From Novipirellula galeiformis (GTDB lineage Bacteria; Planctomycetota; Planctomycetia; Pirellulales; Pirellulaceae): a stretch of 64,000 bases of DNA. The stretch spans positions 62,001 to 126,000 of the forward strand of contig NZ_SJPT01000006.1 in assembly GCF_007860095.1 (NCBI RefSeq), given 5' to 3'. Below are positions 45,993 through 55,802 of this stretch, one piece after another; within the stretch, counting starts at the first letter, position 1; every line of letters begins with the position of its first letter. The translations under genes and the position numbers were made by a program. The notes below the pieces were generated by a model that was given only the letters and a program-made list of their open reading frames with translations, searched no databases and had not been told where the DNA came from.

Positions 45993-46937
45993 GTCGGTTT
46001 TATTTTGGGAGCCCCTTTCCATTTGGGATACTCGTTCGCGATAGGCTAGGGGCGAGCAACCGACTTGGCGTTTGAATTGGCGATAAAACGTCGACAAGTC
46101 ATTGAAACCGCATTCAAAGGCGATCGAAATGATCGGGATGTCCGAATCACGCAAGCGAAGCTTGGCATGTTCAATCGCTAACGAGCGAACGTAACCCAAC
46201 CACGTCGCTCCGGTGATCTCCGCAAACAGCTTGGTAAAACGGCGGCGTGGGATCCCCAAGTGACGAGCGGCCGCTTCGATCGTGGTCGCTTCATAGAATT
46301 GAGTCTGCAACTCCTTAACATACCGCTGGATTTTCTGGCGAATGGGAGTTGGGGGGACCGGGGACAGTCGAGTGCTCGCGTCCCCATCCTGTACGGCGTC
46401 AAAGGGCTTTGCCGAATCATCCTCACGCGTGTTTTGTCGTTCGACAATCCACTGGATCAATTGCATCGCATCGGTCACCATCGCGATCGCTCGCGCAGCA
46501 TCCTCGCGGTTTTGCCAGTGGATCATTCGCCGCAGCCGGCTGGCAATTCGGCTGGCCAAATGTCCGTCGCGGCGATAGCACTCCGAACGCAAATGCGCGT
46601 CAATACTGGGGTCAAACCTGAGCAACTCCGTCGCGATACAGCCCACATACAAGCTGGACGCCGAAGCGGGATCATCGACGATCCGATTCCGGTCACCGCC
46701 GCGGACCACGATCACGTCGCCCACTTCGAACGGATATTGCATCGTCGGTTGATCCTGCGGATCGACGTAGAGCGTCCCGCGACCGCTGAGCACGTACAAA
46801 AGTTTGACGAATTGATGCGACCGCCACGGCATCGTAAAGCGTGGCGAGTGATGGCTTTCTAACACCAAAACCCCCCACGGAGGCAGCGTCTCGTCGAGGG
46901 CGAGATCGGTTAACGCAGGTTGGCTTTCGTGGGCCAT
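45963..46937 (-). CDS. AraC-family transcriptional regulator
   Basis: The ATG at 46937 is chosen because GGAGGATAA lies about 9 bp upstream; this gives 324 residues. An N-terminal cupin-like sensor (about 25-110; RSHQFVKLLYVLSGRGTLYV) is followed by two helix-turn-helix motifs in the C-terminal 100 residues (IEAAARHLGIPRRRFTKLFA and PIISIAFECGFNDLSTFYRQ). It probably controls the adjacent genes. It is divergent from the DHDPS-like gene with 147 bp between the starts, and convergent with the cysteine hydrolase gene, overlapping it by 30 bp. The inducer is unknown. Confidence 0.9.
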   Translation of the reverse strand: MAHESQPALTDLALDETLPPWGVLVLESHHSPRFTMPWRSHQFVKLLYVLSGRGTLYVDPQDQPTMQYPFEVGDVIVVRGGDRNRIVDDPASASSLYVGCIATELLRFDPSIDAHLRSECYRRDGHLASRIASRLRRMIHWQNREDAARAIAMVTDAMQLIQWIVERQNTREDDSAKPFDAVQDGDASTRLSPVPPTPIRQKIQRYVKELQTQFYEATTIEAAARHLGIPRRRFTKLFAEITGATWLGYVRSLAIEHAKLRLRDSDIPIISIAFECGFNDLSTFYRQFKRQVGCSPLAYRERVSQMERGSQNKTDLGRHQSVDR

Positions 46938-47084
46938 GGCCTTTATCCTCCAGGGTTGCCGACAAGGGTGCCCGATTTGCAAACCCAAGTATAACCCGAT
47001 TTCCAAAGACGAATTACTGCATTCCTGTTAGCTTTCACTGTTCATTAAGGACAAAACGCCCATTTCGCAATCAGGTAATCGCTC

Positions 47085-48035
47085 GTGGCTGAATTGGATC
47101 CCCTCTCGCTCTTAACCCCGCGCCGCAAAATCACCGGTATGTCGGCAATCCTGCTGCCGTTTTTGGAAAACGGCCAGGTCGATTGGAGCGGGTTTGATGC
47201 CCACGTGACGCGGACGCTGGTGGCCGGCCTAGTTCCCGCGGTCAATATGGATACCGGCTATGGCCATTTGATCGATGCAGAGACCCGTGCCGAAGTGCTG
47301 CGGCGAACGCGATCGATCGCCTCAGGAAAGCAGTACGTCGCCGGCGTGTTCGTAAACGATACGCCCGGCAACCACTTCAACGCTGATGCTTATACCACCG
47401 GCATGAATCAGATCCAAACGCACGACGGCACTCCGATTCTGTTTCAAAGCTACGGTTTGGTGGAACAATCCGATCAACAGATCGTGAACTCCTATCTCGA
47501 GCTGAGCAAACATTGCGACTCGTTTTTGGCCTTTGAGCTTGGCCACATGTTTGCACCCTTCGGCAAGATTTATTCGCTCGAAGTGTACGAGCAACTGTTG
47601 GGAATCTCGAATTGTGCCGGAGCAAAGCATTCGTCACTCAGTCGCCTGCAAGAGTGGGAGCGATTGGTTCTCAAGAATCGCGTGCGTCCCGATTTCATGG
47701 TTTTGACCGGTAACGATCTCGCCATCGACATGGTGATGTATGGCAGCGATTACTTGCTGGGGCTAAGTACGTTTGCACCGGATGCGTTTGCAAAACGCGA
47801 TGCGTTGTGGGCGGCTGGGGATCCAGCGTTTTATGAATTGAACGATTTGCTGCAATATCTCGGTGCGTTTGCATTTCGCCCCAACGTTCCTGCGTACAAG
47901 CATTCCGCAGCGATGTTCATGCACTTGCGTGGTTGGATCCAAACCAACCTCACGCACGCTCAATCTCCCGCTCGCCCCGACTCGGATCTCGAGGTATTGG
48001 AGAGCATTTTGCAAGACCTTGAGCGGTTGCTCTAA
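47085..48035 (+). CDS. DHDPS/NAL-family aldolase-like protein
   Basis: This 316-residue (beta/alpha)8 protein resembles dihydrodipicolinate synthase and N-acetylneuraminate lyase. A candidate Schiff-base lysine, Lys181, lies in [15 protein letters not shown]. The usual pyruvate-binding GTTGE is replaced by NMDTGYGH, and the catalytic Tyr region reads [10 protein letters not shown] instead of YNxP. It therefore may act on a different keto acid or substrate than the classical enzymes. The start is a GTG at 47085 without a strong Shine-Dalgarno sequence. It is divergent from the AraC regulator, which may control it. Confidence 0.78.
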   Translation: MAELDPLSLLTPRRKITGMSAILLPFLENGQVDWSGFDAHVTRTLVAGLVPAVNMDTGYGHLIDAETRAEVLRRTRSIASGKQYVAGVFVNDTPGNHFNADAYTTGMNQIQTHDGTPILFQSYGLVEQSDQQIVNSYLELSKHCDSFLAFELGHMFAPFGKIYSLEVYEQLLGISNCAGAKHSSLSRLQEWERLVLKNRVRPDFMVLTGNDLAIDMVMYGSDYLLGLSTFAPDAFAKRDALWAAGDPAFYELNDLLQYLGAFAFRPNVPAYKHSAAMFMHLRGWIQTNLTHAQSPARPDSDLEVLESILQDLERLL

Positions 48036-48076
48036 GCACCCAGGAAAGAGTTGTTCCGTAAAATGCACCGCAGGGT

Positions 48077-48210
48077 GCTAAGCAGGTAGGCAGGAGTCTT
48101 TCGGTAGATTAGCCGCTTTGGCGTTAGCCACGGTTCAAGTGGTTCAACCGGGGCTAACGCTCAAGCGGCTAATGGGATTTCACCCAATCATTCCTGCCTC
48201 CCTGCTTAGC
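48077..48210 (+). repeat. Nested palindromic element
   Basis: Outer 19 bp arms (48077-48095 and 48192-48210; one mismatch) enclose inner 28 bp arms (48108-48135 and 48146-48173; 25 of 28 pair). The inner core ggcgttagcc matches the perfect inverted repeat at 34233-34280, and the right side (about 48163-48198) matches 20652-20688. Confidence 0.9.
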
Positions 48211-48221
48211 TCAACGAATCC

Positions 48222-48295
48222 TAACCCGAAGCGTCAGCGAGGGACCGCTGGCACACGACCGTCCAAGTGTGGTCCCTCGCGGACGCGTCGGGTTG
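48222..48295 (+). repeat. Full hairpin copy of the acgcgtcgggtta repeat
   Basis: Left arm taacccgaagcgtcagcgag then ggacc (48222-48246) pairs with right arm ggtccctcgcggacgcgtcg then ggttg (48271-48295), separated by 24 nt. Confidence 0.88.
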
Positions 48296-48379
48296 CGAAA
48301 AACCCAGGCTAACGCCGCCGCGCAGACAGGTTCATCGACGTCGTCTTGGGGTCGATCCATTTTCAAAGAAAGGTGACTT

Positions 48380-49804
48380 ATGGCTTACCCTCGCATTGCA
48401 AGTTTAAAAACGCACGACCAATTCCTGTCTCGACTCACGGAGCTTGGACTGGAATTGCCAAGCGATGAAAACGTCCAACAGGGCGGTGCATCGGTGCTCG
48501 CGCAACCCATTCAGCTGACCCACGATCTGATTGGAAATCGTTTTTGCATTTTGCCGATGGAAGGTTGGGACGGCACGACCGACGGTCAACCGAGCGAGTT
48601 GACACGTCGCCGATGGAAGAATTTTGGCATCAGTGGTGCGAAATTGATTTGGGGCGGGGAAGCGGTCGCGGTGCGCCACGACGGACGGGCGAACCCCAAC
48701 CAACTGCTCTTGACCGAAGCCAATCTGAAGTCAATCGAGTCGCTGCGTTTGGACCTCGTTTCCGCTCACGAGTCGCGTTTTGGCAACAGCGATGATCTGT
48801 TGGTGGGTCTGCAACTGACCCATTCGGGACGTTATGCCCGACCCAATGAAAAAGCTCGCGCTGAGCCGTTGATCCCGCAGCACAACCCTGCGCTCGACCC
48901 GCGTCTCGGGATCACCGATGATTCAACGTTACTTAGCGATGACGATCTGAAACGATTGATCGACGACTTCATCGGGGCCGCCGTGCGGTCGCAAAAAGCG
49001 GGCTATCGCTTCGTCGATATCAAGCATTGCCATGGGTATCTGGGGCACGAGTTGTTAAGTGGTTTCGATCGCGTGGGCGAATTTGGGGGCTCGTTTGAAA
49101 ATCGCACACGGTTCCTGCGAGAGATTGTTGCGGGGATTCGCTCGGAAGCTGCCGGACTTGAACTAGGCGTGCGGATCAGTCTGTTTGACTTTGTTCCCTA
49201 TCGCCCGGGCGAGGACCGCGTCGGGGTGCCGGATGAGAAAGCGGATCCCCGATTGGCCTTCGGCGGCGATGGGTCAGGCCACGGAATCGATCTGGCGGAA
49301 CCGTCGCGTTTGATGCAGCTTTTCGAAGAACTGGGGATCCAATTGGTTTGTACCACGGCGGGAAGCCCGTACTACAATCCTCATATCCAACGCCCCGCCT
49401 ACTTTCCACCGAGCGATGGGTATCAGCCTCCTGAAGATCCCTTGGTCGGCGTCGTTCGCCAGATTCAAGCGACGGCCAAGATCAAACAAATGCATCCGAA
49501 TTTGACGCTCGTGGGTTCGGGGTACACCTATCTGCAAGACTGGTTACCGAACGTGGCACAAGCCGTGGTGCGAACCGGGATGGCCGATTCGATTGGCTTG
49601 GGACGGATGGTGTTGTCGTATCCCGATCTGCCCGCCGATGTCATTGACGGTAACGTGATGACGCGAAAGAAAGTGTGCCGCACCTTTAGTGACTGCACGA
49701 CCGCGCCACGCAACGGCATCGTTAGCGGATGTTATCCCTTGGATCCTTTCTACAAAGCGATGCCCGAACGCAAACAATTGGCGGATCTAAAAAGCAAAGC
49801 GTGA
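48380..49804 (+). CDS. Old yellow enzyme-type NADH:flavin oxidoreductase
   Basis: The 474-residue product has the family's TIM-barrel pattern: a flavin-binding N-terminus ([14 protein letters not shown]), [10 protein letters not shown], and the signature [20 protein letters not shown] with [18 protein letters not shown]-dependent members reduce activated C=C double bonds or, in larger relatives, unsaturated fatty acids. The C-terminal [11 protein letters not shown] region is unusual but I cannot say whether it binds a metal. AAAGGTG precedes the ATG. It ends a run of catabolic-type genes and may be part of the same unit as the DHDPS-like gene, although a repeat-rich gap separates them. Confidence 0.82.
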   Translation: MAYPRIASLKTHDQFLSRLTELGLELPSDENVQQGGASVLAQPIQLTHDLIGNRFCILPMEGWDGTTDGQPSELTRRRWKNFGISGAKLIWGGEAVAVRHDGRANPNQLLLTEANLKSIESLRLDLVSAHESRFGNSDDLLVGLQLTHSGRYARPNEKARAEPLIPQHNPALDPRLGITDDSTLLSDDDLKRLIDDFIGAAVRSQKAGYRFVDIKHCHGYLGHELLSGFDRVGEFGGSFENRTRFLREIVAGIRSEAAGLELGVRISLFDFVPYRPGEDRVGVPDEKADPRLAFGGDGSGHGIDLAEPSRLMQLFEELGIQLVCTTAGSPYYNPHIQRPAYFPPSDGYQPPEDPLVGVVRQIQATAKIKQMHPNLTLVGSGYTYLQDWLPNVAQAVVRTGMADSIGLGRMVLSYPDLPADVIDGNVMTRKKVCRTFSDCTTAPRNGIVSGCYPLDPFYKAMPERKQLADLKSKA

Positions 49805-50155
49805 ATGCCGCGGTTCGTTCGGGACGTGCGGTCGATCCGTTGGAGGAAAATTCCATGTCCCGAGCGATATCGGTGTCCCGAGCGAGAAGCGACATCGAAA
49901 CGGTTCGGCCGCAGCGTGAACCATTGAAAAAGCTAAATGGTAAACTGAAAACTTTGAATTGGAGGACGCGAGGATGCATCGCGAGTCTCTGATCCGTTTT
50001 GCCGCTTTACATTTTTCAATTTAACTTTTTCAATTCGCTCGTGGCTCCCACGACGAGCCCCGAGGGGGCCCGTTTGTTACGAAGGGTTCATTGGCGAGTG
50101 AAGGTGGCTGCGAATTTTGCCAGTTGCGATTTCCCAGCCCAGTTTCACCCGATTC
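49805..50155. other. Intergenic region, about 350 bp
   Basis: No gene supported. A 16-codon frame starting at 49974 has GGAGG and GAGG upstream but is too short and without partner evidence, so it is not called. Confidence 0.35.
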
Positions 50156-51199
50156 TTAGCCCAGTTTCACTCGTTTGCCGCTGCGTGCGCTTTCGTAAAT
50201 CGCTTCGATCACGGCCACGCTGCGGCGGCCTTCGCGACCATCGATCACACACGGCCGATTTTCTTTAATCGCCGCAACAAGCTCTTCGACAAGCAACATG
50301 TGGCCGTGGTGCCCGATCGAAGACGGATCGGCGGCGCCACCGCCGGTTGACGTTTTGTCAGCCATCGATTGGCGAATGTCTTCATCGCTTTCGTCTTCGT
50401 TGAGGAACTTCCATGTGTGGATGTCTTCCTCTTCGATGACGGCGGAGCCTTCGCTGCCGCTGATCTCAATTCGCTTGAGCGCTCCGGGGTAGGCGGTCGT
50501 GGTTGCTTCGATCACGCCGAGTGCTCCGTTGGCGAATCGCAAATTCGCCACGACAATGTCTTCGACTTCGATTCGCTCGTGAGTCATGGTGTCCATCATC
50601 GCGCTGATCTCGACGACATCGCCCATCAACCAAAGCAGCAAATCGACGTTATGAATCGCTTGGTTCATCAAGGCGCCGCCGCCATCGAGATCCCAAGTCC
50701 CACGCCAAGCACCGCTGTCATAGTACTCTTGGGTGCGATACCACTTCACGTAGGCATCGCCCATCGTGACTTTGCCGAAACGTCCCGCTTCGACCGCTTT
50801 TTTCATCAATTGGCTGGATTGGTGAAAACGACTTTGGAAGGTGACCCCGATTTGCACGCCGGCGTCGTCACACGCTTTGATGATTTGGTCACAGCGATCG
50901 GTGGTGATTTCCAGGGGCTTTTCGACCAACAGATGCTTGCCGGCTTTGGCGGCGAGCAAAGCGGGTTCCAGGTGTGCCCCGCTGGGGGTACAGATCGAAA
51001 CGGCTTGAATCTCTGGATCGGCCAACATGGCTTCCAAGGACTCGTAGGCTTTGCAGTTGTTTTCGGCAGCAAAGGCGGCAGCCTTCTCAGCTCGACGGTC
51101 GGCACAACCGACCAATTTGGCTCCTGCCGCATCCGCGATCGCCTTGGAGTGAAAGCCGGCGATCATGCCGCAACCCATAATGCCAATTCCAATCGTCAT
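50156..51199 (-). CDS. Gfo/Idh/MocA-family oxidoreductase
   Basis: From the ATG at 51199 the product is 347 residues. The N-terminal Rossmann fold has the GIGIMGCGMIAGF dinucleotide motif, EKPL (93-96) and, further on, GGALMNQAIHNVDLLLWL, which contains the conserved His183 and Asp186 of this family. These enzymes oxidise sugars, inositols or their derivatives using NAD(P). The product is unknown. An upstream start at 51298 would overlap the divergent mfd gene and adds residues outside the fold; AGGGA lies about 11 bp before the chosen ATG. It is divergent from mfd with only about 50 bp between. Confidence 0.88.
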   Translation of the reverse strand: MTIGIGIMGCGMIAGFHSKAIADAAGAKLVGCADRRAEKAAAFAAENNCKAYESLEAMLADPEIQAVSICTPSGAHLEPALLAAKAGKHLLVEKPLEITTDRCDQIIKACDDAGVQIGVTFQSRFHQSSQLMKKAVEAGRFGKVTMGDAYVKWYRTQEYYDSGAWRGTWDLDGGGALMNQAIHNVDLLLWLMGDVVEISAMMDTMTHERIEVEDIVVANLRFANGALGVIEATTTAYPGALKRIEISGSEGSAVIEEEDIHTWKFLNEDESDEDIRQSMADKTSTGGGAADPSSIGHHGHMLLVEELVAAIKENRPCVIDGREGRRSVAVIEAIYESARSGKRVKLG

Positions 51200-51251
51200 C
51201 GTTATTGTTTCCCTATCTTGCGTAAATGTATCTTGAGGTGGTGTTTCCAGA

Positions 51252-54200
51252 ATGCACAGCACACGATACGTTTTCTGTAGCTTTTTTACTACCTGCAATC
51301 CCGGTGTCTGTTTGGCTCACGCCACTGTCACAACCGCCAAGAGTTTGCACGATTTACCTCGTTTGTTGAACGAGGCTGCGGGGATTGCTGCGCAGGTCAA
51401 AAAATTGCGTCCCCGCAAACTCGCTTCGGGCAAGCCATCGCGGCGAACGACCAACGTCGAGTTGGCGTTTGACGGGGTTTGGGGCTCGATTCGAGGGCTT
51501 TTGGCTGCCACGCTCTCCCAGCACAGCCCCAATTTGCTATTCCTGCTGCCTCATGCGGCGGAAGCTGACATTGTCGCCGGCGATGCGATCGCATTCGGAT
51601 TGACCGATTCGATCTCGTTGCCGCTCTCCTCCGGCGGACAATCCTCAGGCAATCACCACCACCGTGACGCCGAATTTGCGGAGCGGTTGCAGGTCCTACA
51701 GCGGCTGCAGGACCGATCCCCCGACGACGCGGCCCCCTTGTTGGTGACCGCATATATCGGCGGGGCGATGCAACGCGTCCCCTCACGCCAACGGCTCGAC
51801 GCCGCAACGCGGGTGTTGAAGGTGGGCGAACAGGTGAATCCCGAAGCGATTCGGCGGTGGTTGGCCGAAGCCGGGTTCGCAGCGACCACGGCGGTCCAAT
51901 TTCCGGGTGAGTTTGCCACCCGCGGTGGGATCTTGGATATCTTTTCGGCCGATCAACCCCATCCTCTCCGGGTGGAGTGGTTCGGTGACGAGATCGAATC
52001 CATCCGACGCTTCGATTTGGGCAGCCAGCGAAGTATCGAAGCGGTCAAGGAGGTCGAGATCACCGCGATCAGCGGCGAGGATGTCGAAGAGAAAACCGAT
52101 ACCGAAACCGACTCCTTCGCGCTGCTAGCCGATTACTTGCCCGAAGACACCTTGGTCGTGTTGGTAGATCCCCAGGACTGCAAGGCCTCGGCCGACGCGA
52201 TCATCGATCGATCGGGAGACGACCCACGTTTTGTTGGCTTTGAAGAGCTCGTGGGCTCGCTACAAAAATTTCGCATCGCGATGGCCAGCTCGCTGAACGA
52301 GGCGGTCGATGGCAAGGTGATCGATTTGCAATCCGCCAGCGCCGATGGGTTTGCGGTGACGCTCGACGAGGCCTGCAAGCGAATCGATACGGTCGCCAGT
52401 AACCACGACATCGTGTTGGTGGGCGACACGGCGGCGGACAGCGAACGGTTGTCCGAATTGCTGCGTGACACCGAGGCGAACTCACGCGGCCGGTTGCACT
52501 TGACCGTCGCGGAGCTGAGCGGTGGATTCCGCTTGACCGGTCTCGAGGTTTTGGTGCTGACCGGCGCCGAGCTTTTTCATCGCAGCCCCGTGCGACGGGG
52601 GCGATCACGGGCACGTGGCAAACCGATTGCCGATTTGCTGCGGCTCGACGTCGGAGACCTTGTGGTCCATCTGTCTCACGGCATCGGTTTGTATCGCGGT
52701 TTGCAGCAGATCGAAAAGAACGGCCAGCATCTCGAGCATTTAACGATCGAGTTTGATGGCGGCAGCAAAATTTACGTACCGGCGTCACGGATCGGGCTGG
52801 TGCAACGTTACGTGGGCGGCACGAAGACGCAGCCACGACTGGCCAAAATCGGCAGCCAAGCGTGGCAACGCCAACGCAAAGCAGCGGAGTCGGCGGTCAC
52901 CGACATGGCGAGCGAATTGCTGGAGATGCAGGCCGAACGAACGTCGCGACGCGGGATCTCGTTCGATGCCGATTCGGCGTGGCAACGACAATTCGACGCC
53001 AGTTTTCCGTATGTCGAAACCGATGACCAAGTCACCGCCATCGACGCCTCTAAAAACGACATGGTGACGCCCAAGCCGATGGACCGGTTGATTTGTGGAG
53101 ACGTTGGCTTTGGCAAGACCGAGGTCGCGATGCGAGCCGCTTTTAAAGCGGTGATCAGCGGCTATCAAGTCGCCGTGCTCGTACCCACCACCGTGCTCGC
53201 CGAACAGCACTACCACAGTTTCTGTGCTCGAATGGCCGAATTCCCTGTGGAAATCGCTAAGTTGAGCCGGTTTTGCACGGCCGCCGAGCAACGTGAAACG
53301 GTCAAACAACTGCGCCGCGGCAAAGTCGACATCGTAGTGGGAACGCACCGTTTGGCCAGCAAGGATGTGGACTTCACCAACCTCGGACTCGTGATCGTCG
53401 ACGAAGAGCAGCGGTTTGGTGTCGCGGTCAAGGAGCGTTTGAAGACGTTGTATAGCAATGTTGATGTGATGACGCTTTCGGCAACACCGATCCCCCGCAC
53501 CTTGCACATGGCGCTCGTCGGGGTTCGTGACATCAGCAACCTGGAAACGCCTCCCGCCGAACGAATGGCGGTCGAGACGAAGGTCACACGCTGGGAAGAT
53601 CACATGATTCGCACCGCGATCGTGCGTGAATTGAATCGTGGCGGACAACTCTTCTTTATCCACAATCGCATCGGGGACATGCACGCGGTAGCAGATAAAA
53701 TCCGTCGCATTGTTCCCGAAGTGCGCATCGGCATCGGTCATGGACAAATGGGCGAAGGGGAACTCGAACGAGTGATGGTCGATTTTATCGAGCACAAGTT
53801 TGATCTGCTGTTGGCGACCACCATCGTCGAAAGCGGCATCGACATCCCCAATGCGAATACGATTTTCATTGACGATGCGGATCGTTACGGGTTGAGCGAT
53901 CTGCATCAGTTACGAGGCCGTGTGGGACGGTACAAACATCAAGCGTACGCGTATTTGATGGTAGCCCCGCACAAGCATTTGACGCCCGAAGCGTCCAAAC
54001 GCTTGCGCGCGATCGAAGAATTCAGTCACATGGGAGCGGGCTTCGCGATTTCGATGCGCGACCTTGAAATCCGCGGCGCAGGCAACTTATTGGGCAGCCA
54101 ACAAAGTGGTCATATCGCCGCGATCGGTTACGAGATGTATTGCCAATTGCTCGAGGACGCGGTGCGTCAGGCTCAGAAGTTGCCGCCGAAATTGTCGGCC

Positions 54201-54632
54201 GACGTCGATATCGACCTGCCCGTGGAAGCCTATTTGCCGGACGACTATGTGCCCGATTTACGCCACAAAATCGATCTCTACCGCCGCATCGCGAGGATCG
54301 AGAATGCGGCGCAAATCAAGGAGGTTCGCGTGGAGTTGCGGGATCGATTTGGCCCGCTACCCAATCCTGCAAAACGGATGCTAGAACTTGCGGAGTTGCG
54401 GCTGGATGCGGCGGCGTGGCAGATCGCAGCAATCACGTATGATGCCCGCTTCATCGTGCTGCACTACTCCGACCGCAAACGGATTGACCAACTGGGGCGA
54501 CAAAGTTCGATCGCCATTCGCATCGTCGATCATCGCCGCGCCTACATTCCCACCAAAGACTATGACATGGAAGTCGATGCCGCAGGGACAAGTTGGTTGC
54601 AACTCGCCCGGGCGGCGTTGCATCTCGGGTAG
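51252..54632 (+). CDS. mfd: Transcription-repair coupling factor (Mfd)
   Basis: The 1126-residue product has the Mfd layout: UvrB-homology N-terminal half (GEFATRGGILDIFSADQPHP), an RNA polymerase-interacting domain (LRLDVGDLVVHLSHGIGLYR, then VPASRIGLVQRYVGG), a superfamily 2 translocase with Walker A GDVGFGKTE (616-624), DEEQ (717-720) and SATPIPRT, and a C-terminal domain with PVEAYLPDDYVPDLR. Mfd removes stalled RNA polymerase at lesions and recruits UvrA. The first 35 residues (Phe/Cys-rich) look non-coding, so the real start may be somewhat downstream and leave room for a promoter in the short gap to the oxidoreductase gene. It is a single gene. Confidence 0.96.
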   Translation: MHSTRYVFCSFFTTCNPGVCLAHATVTTAKSLHDLPRLLNEAAGIAAQVKKLRPRKLASGKPSRRTTNVELAFDGVWGSIRGLLAATLSQHSPNLLFLLPHAAEADIVAGDAIAFGLTDSISLPLSSGGQSSGNHHHRDAEFAERLQVLQRLQDRSPDDAAPLLVTAYIGGAMQRVPSRQRLDAATRVLKVGEQVNPEAIRRWLAEAGFAATTAVQFPGEFATRGGILDIFSADQPHPLRVEWFGDEIESIRRFDLGSQRSIEAVKEVEITAISGEDVEEKTDTETDSFALLADYLPEDTLVVLVDPQDCKASADAIIDRSGDDPRFVGFEELVGSLQKFRIAMASSLNEAVDGKVIDLQSASADGFAVTLDEACKRIDTVASNHDIVLVGDTAADSERLSELLRDTEANSRGRLHLTVAELSGGFRLTGLEVLVLTGAELFHRSPVRRGRSRARGKPIADLLRLDVGDLVVHLSHGIGLYRGLQQIEKNGQHLEHLTIEFDGGSKIYVPASRIGLVQRYVGGTKTQPRLAKIGSQAWQRQRKAAESAVTDMASELLEMQAERTSRRGISFDADSAWQRQFDASFPYVETDDQVTAIDASKNDMVTPKPMDRLICGDVGFGKTEVAMRAAFKAVISGYQVAVLVPTTVLAEQHYHSFCARMAEFPVEIAKLSRFCTAAEQRETVKQLRRGKVDIVVGTHRLASKDVDFTNLGLVIVDEEQRFGVAVKERLKTLYSNVDVMTLSATPIPRTLHMALVGVRDISNLETPPAERMAVETKVTRWEDHMIRTAIVRELNRGGQLFFIHNRIGDMHAVADKIRRIVPEVRIGIGHGQMGEGELERVMVDFIEHKFDLLLATTIVESGIDIPNANTIFIDDADRYGLSDLHQLRGRVGRYKHQAYAYLMVAPHKHLTPEASKRLRAIEEFSHMGAGFAISMRDLEIRGAGNLLGSQQSGHIAAIGYEMYCQLLEDAVRQAQKLPPKLSADVDIDLPVEAYLPDDYVPDLRHKIDLYRRIARIENAAQIKEVRVELRDRFGPLPNPAKRMLELAELRLDAAAWQIAAITYDARFIVLHYSDRKRIDQLGRQSSIAIRIVDHRRAYIPTKDYDMEVDAAGTSWLQLARAALHLG

Positions 54633-54884
54633 CAAGACGCGAGGTCGCGTGATCAGCGTTTAAACGAGCGAGGATCTTAGAGAAAAAGGCCCCGGAACCG
54701 GTAACTCACGCCGCGTTGGCACGAGTGCAGCTGGCGATCTCAGGTGGATGACGACCTCTCGTTTCTCGTGACCGAAACGGTCGCATGCCTTTATCCCCTT
54801 ATTGATTACTAATCCTAATCTTCATGACTTGGCTCCGGTCCGGTGTGGCTTGCGCGGACGGGATTAAGATGAAGCGTTGCTTGG

Positions 54885-55802
54885 TCAAGGACTAGAGGAG
54901 CTTGTTTCGTCGCCTGGGAAAGGGCCGATCTGTTGGGTGCCAAACGCTGGGAACACGGGCGACAATACGTATTGGCGAAATACAAACCAAAGTAAATTGC
55001 CTTCATTCAATTTTGGATTAATCGTAGCTGCGATCGCCGCATGTGCTTTTGGCAATTGGCTCCAGTGCATTCCGGGGTGTTCGTGGTGGGCGGTATGATA
55101 ACCGTTGTTGAAAAACAGAAAATTGAACCACCATCCGGTAAAGTTGCGTGAGTGGTCATGCTCGGACCACGCGTCGGTGTGAATGTGCTGGACAAAGTTA
55201 AAGAACATGATCACCGTGCTCGACAAAATCGCGGGCAAAATCACCGAGAAAAACCACAAATACAACCCCAATCCGGTTTGTTGATTGTGGTAAAGCAAGG
55301 CCGCCAATACGCCTAACCCAATGTAGCCGCCCATCCAAATCGTGTACTGAAGCCGAATGCGGGCGTACAGCTTCGGCTTGCCGTTTTTTACTTTGCTGAT
55401 GTACTCGCGAATGGGGAAGCTTTGAAAGTAGCCTGACACAAAGGGATAAGTCAGCACGACCCAAAGGCGGTGTTGATTGGTGTATCGCCAAGTCGCGGTC
55501 GCATCGCCGGGACGGTTTACAAATTGATGATGATTCAAGTTGTGCGTCGGCACCCACATTAGCGTCGGATAGCCATAGAACAGCGTCAAAACATGACCGA
55601 ACCAAGTGTTCCAACGCGGAGACTTGAACGTCGCTCGGTGGTTGTGATTGTGAGAAATCGTGCCGCAGGCGATCGCTAAATAGCAACTGATCGGACTCAA
55701 ATAAACCACCCAGCGCGGGTCGGAATATTGAATCACGACCAAGGTGATGGCGATCATCACCCAAAGAATCGATCGAATATCGGCAGCATGATGAATTGGC
55801 AT
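54885..55802 (-). CDS. Membrane fatty acid desaturase
   Basis: From the ATG at 55802 the product is 305 residues with several hydrophobic segments and three histidine boxes of the membrane di-iron desaturase family: HNHNH (His51-His55), HNLNHH (His87-His92) and HTAHH (His236-His240), with QHIHTD before the last. These enzymes introduce double bonds into fatty acyl chains using oxygen and a di-iron site, altering membrane fluidity. Electron donors are not seen nearby. The longer frame from 55835 is also open. It stands alone, in a repeat-rich region on its upstream side. Confidence 0.85.
   Translation of the reverse strand: MPIHHAADIRSILWVMIAITLVVIQYSDPRWVVYLSPISCYLAIACGTISHNHNHRATFKSPRWNTWFGHVLTLFYGYPTLMWVPTHNLNHHQFVNRPGDATATWRYTNQHRLWVVLTYPFVSGYFQSFPIREYISKVKNGKPKLYARIRLQYTIWMGGYIGLGVLAALLYHNQQTGLGLYLWFFSVILPAILSSTVIMFFNFVQHIHTDAWSEHDHSRNFTGWWFNFLFFNNGYHTAHHEHPGMHWSQLPKAHAAIAATINPKLNEGNLLWFVFRQYVLSPVFPAFGTQQIGPFPGDETSSSSP

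Larger units (their letters stand above)
48036..48379. other. Intergenic region made largely of palindromes
   Basis: This 344 bp interval contains a nested palindrome (48077-48210) followed directly by an acgcgtcgggtta hairpin copy (48222-48295). No gene is seen. Confidence 0.6.

Noticed and set aside
49974-50024. 16-codon frame with GGAGG upstream
   Set aside because: Good ribosome site but very short, no downstream same-strand gene to regulate, and chance occurrence is likely.
52785-53906. 373-codon minus-strand frame opposite mfd
   Set aside because: Same reason: mfd's motifs are clear and the reverse frame has none.
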